A stretch of DNA of 64,000 nucleotides, from NCBI RefSeq assembly GCF_003958645.1, contig NZ_RXLO01000010.1, positions 124,001-188,000 on the forward strand, read 5' to 3'. The notes beneath the pieces were generated by a model. The model was not told the DNA's origin. It ran no database searches and saw only the letters and a program-made list of their open reading frames with translations. The stretch is from Chitinophaga rhizosphaerae (GTDB taxonomy: Bacteria; Bacteroidota; Bacteroidia; Chitinophagales; Chitinophagaceae). This document shows, piece by piece, positions 58,934-64,000 of this stretch (within the stretch, counting starts at the first letter, position 1; each line of letters opens with the position of its first letter). Made by a program: the position numbers and the translations under genes.

Positions 58934-59920
58934 CTATTTCCTTTGGCCAGTAGACAGTTGTTCACCATCTTTAAACCGCTGGGCGGATTGATCCCGGCCA
59001 GGCAGTAACTGTCTGCGGGCAACCACCTCGAATTCGGAGTGCACCGTCTCAGCAAACTCATCAGACGCGAAGCCGGACAGTCGAGCACCGGGCTCAACAG
59101 GTTGCAGCCTGTCTCCTAGCGTTATCAACGTGCCCGTTGGTGGATCGTGCCGAACAAAAAAAGTCTGTATGGCAGTTTGGGGCTCATTGATGTCAAGCAT
59201 GGAAACTGCAGCAGACCCGGATTTTTTGGCGCCGATGATAATGCCGGTGTTACGCAGGGGTTTGCCCAGTTCATCGAGTTCGAGTGTTTCGCCCCGGTAG
59301 GCGCCTATCAGGTACAAGTCCTGCGTACGTCCCCGATTGGGTTGGACTAAGCCATCTGCGGCCTTGAGAAAGGCGTCTTTTGCCTTCTCCATCGACACCG
59401 TTGCCCGCATTTTTTCAACAAAGTGTCCCTGGTGTTTGGATGGCAAGGTCGGATCATAAAAAGAATGTAAGACCACCTGGTAGCCCGAGATGGTGGCTGC
59501 CGGTATTACCAGTAATTCCTTAAACGCCTGCGCTACATCGCCAAGGGCAAGCCTGCAGATCAAATCGAGATTCTTGTTAGGTAGCATAAATAATAAGCCC
59601 TTTTCGTCCAGTTGTTCTCTAACAATGCGAGGTGGCACCATCTCCTTGAGGGTCCCCGTCTGCAGGTACCTTAGTTCCGATAGCAGGTTGGGAATTGCGG
59701 TATAAAACGGAATCCTCTCATTTGGAGCAGCCTTTTGATCCATACCAAATATTTGCTCCCGGCAGAGGCGGCTGACGTCCAGGCTTGAGAGAAATGTGTC
59801 CAGGTGAATGGGACTGGCAGGCAGCAAGGCACCCCGAAATGTGACCCAGTTGCGTTTCCTGTCCAGCTTGCGCTCCAGGAATTTAATCATGCTCGTTATA
59901 CTCGTAGACCCCATGGCCAA
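58934..59920 (-). CDS. Module protein inside the mob operon, copy 2 (328 aa)
   Basis: Paralogue of the preceding gene. It has the same N-terminal strand pair ('VTFRGALLPASPIHLDTF'), a helical middle ('LDLICRLALGDVAQAFKELL', parallel to 'LRALYRLAAGRTELMDGV') and a beta-rich end ('YLIGAYRGETLELDELGKPL' parallel to 'LIACEYKGKRFEIDDEGFPI'). The tail is charged (STGQRK). It lies 28 bases upstream of copy 1 and 39 bases below mobC, so it is part of the mob operon. The start could also be the third residue (59914). Function unknown. Confidence 0.65.
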   Translation of the reverse strand: MAMGSTSITSMIKFLERKLDRKRNWVTFRGALLPASPIHLDTFLSSLDVSRLCREQIFGMDQKAAPNERIPFYTAIPNLLSELRYLQTGTLKEMVPPRIVREQLDEKGLLFMLPNKNLDLICRLALGDVAQAFKELLVIPAATISGYQVVLHSFYDPTLPSKHQGHFVEKMRATVSMEKAKDAFLKAADGLVQPNRGRTQDLYLIGAYRGETLELDELGKPLRNTGIIIGAKKSGSAAVSMLDINEPQTAIQTFFVRHDPPTGTLITLGDRLQPVEPGARLSGFASDEFAETVHSEFEVVARRQLLPGRDQSAQRFKDGEQLSTGQRK

Positions 59921-59959
59921 TAGATTTAACGCTTAAAAACACGGAACCGACTTTGCTCC

Positions 59960-60391
59960 CTAACAATCGACATCTCCACTGGGCGTCGCCTTTTCTTCGT
60001 CCAGCCATCGTTTCGAGAGGTCCGCGATAATGGCAGACACCGGATCAATATGGGCAGAGAGCTCCCTGACTAAGGTCATCAGCTCGACCACCGCCAGCGT
60101 ATGTCGTCCTTTGCCTGCATTAAGCGAACGGGTGATCTGATTGAGATTATTGCCAATGGCATTGAGCTCTCGCTTAATGGCTACCAGCCGTTCCATTGTC
60201 TCTCCCATCGTGGCGTCAATTGTCACCAGCTTTACCTGTCGAAAACAAATGATATCTCTCAGCAACTCAGCCATGGTCCGGTAGGTCGATTGCTTCAATT
60301 GCTGCGTCAACCTGGTGTAATGTGCTGTAGTGATGCGGGTCTTTACGTCAAATTTCAGCGCGCTATTATCCGGCACCTTCTTTCGATTCAT
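59960..60391 (-). CDS. mobC: MobC-type relaxosome accessory protein
   Basis: A 143-residue protein with a ribbon-helix-helix-like N-terminus ('FDVKTRITTAHYTRLTQQLK' then 'YRTMAELLRDIICFRQVKLV') and the MobC signature 'LVAIKRELNAIGNNLNQITR'. It binds oriT DNA and helps the relaxase melt the nick site. The candidate oriT lies directly upstream of its start, as expected. Length matches the family. Confidence 0.92.
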   Translation of the reverse strand: MNRKKVPDNSALKFDVKTRITTAHYTRLTQQLKQSTYRTMAELLRDIICFRQVKLVTIDATMGETMERLVAIKRELNAIGNNLNQITRSLNAGKGRHTLAVVELMTLVRELSAHIDPVSAIIADLSKRWLDEEKATPSGDVDC

Positions 60392-60471
60392 AAGGCTTCA
60401 TCTTTTATATGCGCCTAAATGGCAGCTTTTATGCTATAGCGAATCGTGGCCGACTCCGGAGGCCGCGAAAT

Positions 60472-60520
60472 ACTTGTGCACAAGTGTACATCTTGCCGAC
60501 CCTGCCGAAGGGTTCGACCG
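60472..60520. other. Candidate origin of transfer (oriT)
   Basis: Between mobC and the next gene lies a perfect 14-bp palindrome (ACTTGTGCACAAGT, 60472-60485). It is followed by CATCTTGC (60489-60496), which matches the P-type nick consensus YATCYTGY known from RP4 and R64. A small hairpin with ACCCT / AGGGT follows. Position upstream of mobC, and the relaxase type, support it. The nick would fall near the TG step. Confidence 0.55.
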
Positions 60521-60610
60521 ATCCAGTCTAAAGCGGATTTTCGCCATAGACCAAATTGAGCTCAGCCACAATCCTTTTTTCGACGGACAAGTTGTCAATG
60601 AGGCAGGTAG

Positions 60611-60913
60611 CTAAAAACTCGCTTTAAAAACCTGCGGATTGTCGATTCCAAACTGGCGGATTCGATCTTTAAAATGCATCCAAAGAAAGATCTTGTAGTC
60701 AGCGATTTCGAAAAATTCATCTTTGGTAATACCAAAAGGATTGACAATTGGCGCTTGCGCGCCACCAGCCTTGGTATTCTCCGCTAGCCCATAGATATTC
60801 TTGGTAAAGCCTTCTCCCAGCTCCAGGGAATTTGAAATGCACAGCGTATGACCAGACAGTCGGATTTGGCGTTTTGTCGACAGCAGCAGCACACGTTTCT
60901 TTATGATAGCCAT
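60611..60913 (-). CDS. Small hypothetical protein (100 aa)
   Basis: A compact soluble protein starting MAIIKKRVLLLSTKRQIRLS, with beta strands in the first half and 'TKDEFFEIADYKIFLWMHFK' as a helical end. No signal peptide. It lies upstream of the oriT candidate on the mob strand. Its codon pattern and absence of a competing frame support a real gene, but I do not recognise a family. Confidence 0.55.
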   Translation of the reverse strand: MAIIKKRVLLLSTKRQIRLSGHTLCISNSLELGEGFTKNIYGLAENTKAGGAQAPIVNPFGITKDEFFEIADYKIFLWMHFKDRIRQFGIDNPQVFKASF

Positions 60914-61043
60914 AACCGATATTTTATTACAATGACTTGCGATTGTTCAGCATAGATAATTTGAGGCACCTGCGATCCTGCATAGGGCGATGAGTTTTTT
61001 TAGTCATAACAAGAGCGCCATTTAACTTTGCGTGCCCTTCTTT

Positions 61044-61322
61044 TTAATGCAGGCTGTGGCCGGATCCTCGAATTTTTTGAAGAGGTCGCTCTCGCTCTTC
61101 GCCGTAACTTTTAACTACCGACTCCCGACCGCGAGATCCGGTCACAACCCGCCATTTAGAATATTGAACCTGTTGCGCCTGCTTGCCGAGGTTGCGGCTC
61201 AGTTTGGCTTCCCGGATGAGGTCTGCTTGCTCGATGTTGTCGACCTCGATCCGCTGTTTGAAGGAGGTCTCTCCTAATTGTACATTATAGGCCAGGTACA
61301 ACTGTGGCGGTTTCGTTTCCAT
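61044..61322 (-). CDS. Small hypothetical protein (92 aa)
   Basis: I start at ATG 61322 (METKPPQLYLAYNVQLGETS). The longer frame to 61505 adds 61 residues of poor composition. The product is charged and helical in the middle ('NIEQADLIREAKLSRNLG') with a basic end. No family is recognised. It lies between the small gene at 60611 and a gene-free stretch. Confidence 0.5.
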   Translation of the reverse strand: METKPPQLYLAYNVQLGETSFKQRIEVDNIEQADLIREAKLSRNLGKQAQQVQYSKWRVVTGSRGRESVVKSYGEERERPLQKIRGSGHSLH

Positions 61323-62387
61323 AATAGCTCGAATTATATTCCATACAAAAATGGCCACTGACAAAAGCTGTGAGGCTTCGATCCTCCTATAGAGGAAAAA
61401 TAATTGGCTGGAAATTGCGGAAGATGGCAACAAGAAACCGCCGCAGTTGGGCGCGTGAGATGAGTTCATCGCCCTGGAACCGCCGACGCCATCTCGGAAT
61501 AACACGCCGAATTTGAATCGAAAATGACGGGTGTATACAGCTAATTGTGAAAAGGATAGCTGGCTTGATGACTGTCTAATTAATTGGACGTATCAGGATG
61601 CGACATGCGAATTTCGATATCCGGCCCAAGGGAAGAACTCTTTTGATCTCCAACAGCGATTGGTAATGAATGCTTTAATAACGGGATTGGGCCGCCCGTG
61701 CGCGGACGGGAAAGCGCTTCAAAAGCCAGGCCTTATACTCCTGGTTACTGGCGCAGTCCCAGCTCCCTTGAGTTTGGCGGAATTCATTTTCGGTGTCACC
61801 TATTTGGGGTACAAACTCTGATACAAGGCGGCAGCGCAACTTGATCCAGGTACCTGGCGGCGGAATCTATCGTAGCGACTTTTGGAGAATGATCCCGGGT
61901 ATCAATGGCCCACAATAGAGCTTTGCATCCCGGGGCTCCGTCGTTTCTATAGCAGGCCACAAGTTCGCTTTTTTTTACTGGATCAATAGCAACCAGGTCA
62001 ACCAGGCCAATGCATATTTTCCGTCCATCATGCCTTCGTCCGGTGAGGTAAAGTCTCCCCCCCAAGAGGCTGGTCCCGCCATTAAGCCCTGCTGGCGGTG
62101 CGCATGTCAAAGTTGAAGTTTTGATACCAACTCCCTTTCTTAGAGCCAACTAACCGTTAGTAAGTTAATTGGACGATGGTTGCCAGAAAGAGCTGTAACA
62201 CCGGACGCAACACCATCCAAAGAGGCTAAGGATACACAAATGATCCATTTCAGGAGAGATAAGACTGGGAAGTTGATGTGGATAATTAAAGCATGGTGGC
62301 GCCGGTTGATGATGGCAGTTTATTCTAATTTTACCCGGGATTCTCCGGATAAACAGCTTCTAGCTGTAGTCGTACCCTGGTAAATTC
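61323..62387. other. Mostly gene-free stretch
   Basis: Apart from the doubtful frame at 61796-62149, I see no convincing gene, RNA or repeat in these 1,065 bases. Short plus-strand frames are of poor composition. Confidence 0.45.
61796..62149 (-). CDS. Possible small gene or gene remnant (117 aa)
   Basis: A minus-strand frame starting with TTG at 62149, with no ATG. Residues 40-117 read like a real protein ('GRKICIGLVDLVAIDPVKKS', 'ALLWAIDTRDHSPKVATIDS'), but the N-terminus is Gly/Thr-rich and there is no clear start. It could be the 3' part of a decayed gene. No family is recognised. Confidence 0.3.
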   Translation of the reverse strand: MALRKGVGIKTSTLTCAPPAGLNGGTSLLGGRLYLTGRRHDGRKICIGLVDLVAIDPVKKSELVACYRNDGAPGCKALLWAIDTRDHSPKVATIDSAARYLDQVALPPCIRVCTPNR

Positions 62388-63104
62388 ATGATGCACAAAG
62401 CGGGGAACAATCGAAAAAGCCAGCGTATGATAGTAAAATTCAGCAATGGACCAATAAGTATGGTCCTCATGGTTTTTGTAATGGGGTGCAGTGTTTCAGG
62501 GCAATCACGTAAATCGCCGGGATCAGCGCAGGTGGTTACATGGATGCGCGGAGTACCGCCGAAATCAATCGATTTCGTCCATGGTTCAACTTGTAAAACC
62601 GTCGATTTTGTCATTACTCCCTCCATGGTGGAAGGGTTACCTGACCATAAGCTTGAGGTCCATTTCTCCGCAGGCTCCTCCAGCCTGGTAGATTGCGAAA
62701 AGTTGAGTGACCGGCCCAGTTATGACCGGCCTTTTGCACTCCTAATGGAGATCGATCACGCGCGAGAAGGTGAATTTTCGTTTTCCGGACTTGACGACTA
62801 CCTGAACGTTAAGCACCGGGAAACTGGCGCCTACAAGCTCATCGATATTGCCTACTATCTGCCGTCTGCCAATAATAGCATCGGCGAACTACGTCCCTTC
62901 TGCCAAAACAACCGAGCGGTCGCGGCCAAACAATCAACTCGCCTCCTCTCTGCAGGCTGGTATCGCATTGTGGTATCTTCCTATCCTGCGTTTTTCTCCG
63001 AAGTCACGGTTTATTGTTGGTCCCCATCTTCGAGCGGTATGCTAAGTGTATCCGCCAATGACCATAGGGAAATGAGTTACCAGTACTATAACAGGCAAAT
63101 GTAG
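62388..63104 (+). CDS. Putative lipoprotein of unknown function (238 aa)
   Basis: Starts at ATG 62388; ATG 62427 (MIVKFSNGPISMVLMVFVMG) gives a shorter N-terminus. The signal ends in VMGC, a lipobox, so the protein is probably lipid-anchored in the envelope. The mature part is beta-rich with an acidic middle ('FALLMEIDHAREGEFSFSG') and 'AGWYRIVVSSYPAFFSEVTV' near the end, resembling a jelly-roll or pre-peptidase-like fold. I do not recognise a family. It is followed by the XRE gene on the same strand. Confidence 0.6.
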   Translation: MMHKAGNNRKSQRMIVKFSNGPISMVLMVFVMGCSVSGQSRKSPGSAQVVTWMRGVPPKSIDFVHGSTCKTVDFVITPSMVEGLPDHKLEVHFSAGSSSLVDCEKLSDRPSYDRPFALLMEIDHAREGEFSFSGLDDYLNVKHRETGAYKLIDIAYYLPSANNSIGELRPFCQNNRAVAAKQSTRLLSAGWYRIVVSSYPAFFSEVTVYCWSPSSSGMLSVSANDHREMSYQYYNRQM

Positions 63105-63192
63105 CTGTGGTAAGTTACCTCCTGCCTGAAATTAGGTGTAGGGTTATGGCCCAACTATTTCGAACGGCAAATTTTGTTCATTTGCCAGACTT

Positions 63193-63429
63193 ATGGGCAC
63201 TAACCGCGACATCATAAATGTTTTTGCTTCAAATTTGCGCCGGTTGCGGCTGGCGAGGGGCTTTACTTACGCCGCTCTTTCAACACGGTGTGGGATAGAC
63301 CGGAGTGAGCTTTGCAAGATGGAATCGGGAAAGATCAATATCGGACTCTGCTCGCTCGCCGCCATTGCAAAAGGCTTAGAAGTTACTGTAGAAGCGTTGC
63401 TCATGTCGAGTGAAAACATTTCTTTGTAG
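63193..63429 (+). CDS. XRE-family helix-turn-helix regulator (78 aa)
   Basis: A complete Cro/C1-type domain: 'FASNLRRLRLARGFTYAALS' (helices 1-2), 'RCGIDRSELCKMESGKINIG' (recognition helix with the typical xSGKxxx) and 'LCSLAAIAKGLEVTVEALLM' (helices 4-5). It is a DNA-binding regulator. No operator could be assigned. It lies 88 bases after the lipoprotein gene and converges with the partial gene at the right edge. Confidence 0.88.
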   Translation: MGTNRDIINVFASNLRRLRLARGFTYAALSTRCGIDRSELCKMESGKINIGLCSLAAIAKGLEVTVEALLMSSENISL

Positions 63430-63470
63430 CAAGGCGAACTCCCCTTCATGAATTGAAAATGGCGCCTAAA

Positions 63471-64000
63471 TTAGGGCACCATACTTCCCGAACTACCAAA
63501 ATCGCTTAAAATCATTTTTATCTTGCGCAATTTTACACAAGTATCCTCAAACCATCCTTTTACCTTAAGGCCTTCCCTAAGCACTGACTCATCTATTTCT
63601 CCGAGAGGCGACTGAAACAGATTGAAAATAAAATCCAGTCTTGGCATAAACTCAATTAAATCCTGGTCAATTTCGCTAGGCGTGATAATGATAAAGGGAT
63701 CATGAATCTTCGAAAGCATCTCGAAATGTAGCATGTCGTAGATTACCTCTTCAATAGGATACAGGAGTTCCATGAAAAGGTTCATCATCGGTTTGATTTC
63801 CATTTCCAGCTCAGGGATATGAAAATGTTTTTGTTCCGAAAGCATATTAATCTTGGCCAAAATGCAATCAGCCATTTTTTTCATTCGATATAACTCAAGC
63901 TGATACCAGGTGAGAAAATCCGGAGCTCCCCTTTGATAGCTACTTTTTCTGAAGCCGTCGTGAATGGCAATCATTTTTTCCACATTCAAATTATACCAGG
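63471..64000 (-). CDS. Helical hypothetical protein, 3' part (gene runs off the right edge)
   Basis: A minus-strand frame open to the last base of the window; only TTG and GTG codons are available as starts near 63983-63989, so the true start is probably outside. The visible part, more than 170 residues, is soluble and mostly helical ('WYQLELYRMKKMADCILAKI', 'MNLFMELLYPIEEVIYDMLH'), with an acidic C-terminal half ending SSGSMVP. I do not recognise a family. It converges with the XRE gene. Confidence 0.55.
   Translation of the reverse strand, partial: WYNLNVEKMIAIHDGFRKSSYQRGAPDFLTWYQLELYRMKKMADCILAKINMLSEQKHFHIPELEMEIKPMMNLFMELLYPIEEVIYDMLHFEMLSKIHDPFIIITPSEIDQDLIEFMPRLDFIFNLFQSPLGEIDESVLREGLKVKGWFEDTCVKLRKIKMILSDFGSSGSMVP

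Overview
The window is from a member of the Bacteroidota. The evidence is a Bacteroides-type tra operon (TraE to TraN order), an RteC-like regulator, a SusC/SusD pair with an FecR/ECF sigma cassette, and A-rich start contexts with few Shine-Dalgarno sites. A Chitinophaga- or Dyadobacter-like soil lineage is a guess; no rRNA or tRNA is present to test it. Most of the window reads as an integrative conjugative element or conjugative plasmid carrying cargo. No integrase or replication gene is visible, so the ends are not defined.

Layout. 0-1.5 kb: sparse, with one gene running off the left edge and one small gene. 1.7-17.7 kb (minus strand): an orphan Dam-type methylase, then seven tandem paralogues (six of about 650 residues, one short) built from a repeated module, then two element-specific proteins. 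17.7-29.2 kb (minus): the mating-pair-formation operon traN, M, L, K, J, three TraI-like genes, traG, traF, traE. 29.3-32.7 kb (minus): rteC and two unassigned genes. 32.9-37.1 kb (plus, visibly more AT-rich): a candidate class III lanthipeptide locus with a thioredoxin-like lipoprotein, a LanKC-type synthetase and three related Cys-containing small secreted proteins. 37.1-45.7 kb (minus): susD, susC, a 1.75-kb structured non-coding stretch with five hairpin repeats, fecR and an ECF sigma gene. 46.6-50.1 kb (plus): a second ECF sigma gene followed by a tandem array of at least eight small non-coding RNA genes, all with the same ECF-like promoter (TTAC, 15 nt, GCATATTCTAA) and each ending in an intrinsic terminator. 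50.2-54.2 kb (plus): a DUF3738-like protein and two paralogous secreted proteins. 54.2-60.5 kb (minus): coupling protein, relaxase, two module proteins, MobC and a candidate oriT. 60.6-64 kb: small genes, a lipoprotein, an XRE regulator and a gene running off the right edge.

How the parts fit. MobC and the relaxase would nick at the oriT candidate, the coupling ATPase would deliver DNA, and the TraE-N machine would export it, with RteC-type regulation upstream. The module proteins sit both next to the tra operon and inside the mob operon, and most end in short basic tails, so they may be proteins used or exported by this conjugation system. The 32.9-54.2 kb cargo lies between the tra and mob blocks.

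The two most unusual items are the sigma-linked RNA array, whose units recur with an exact 774-bp period despite strong sequence divergence, and the LanKC locus, whose putative substrates carry Sec-type leaders.
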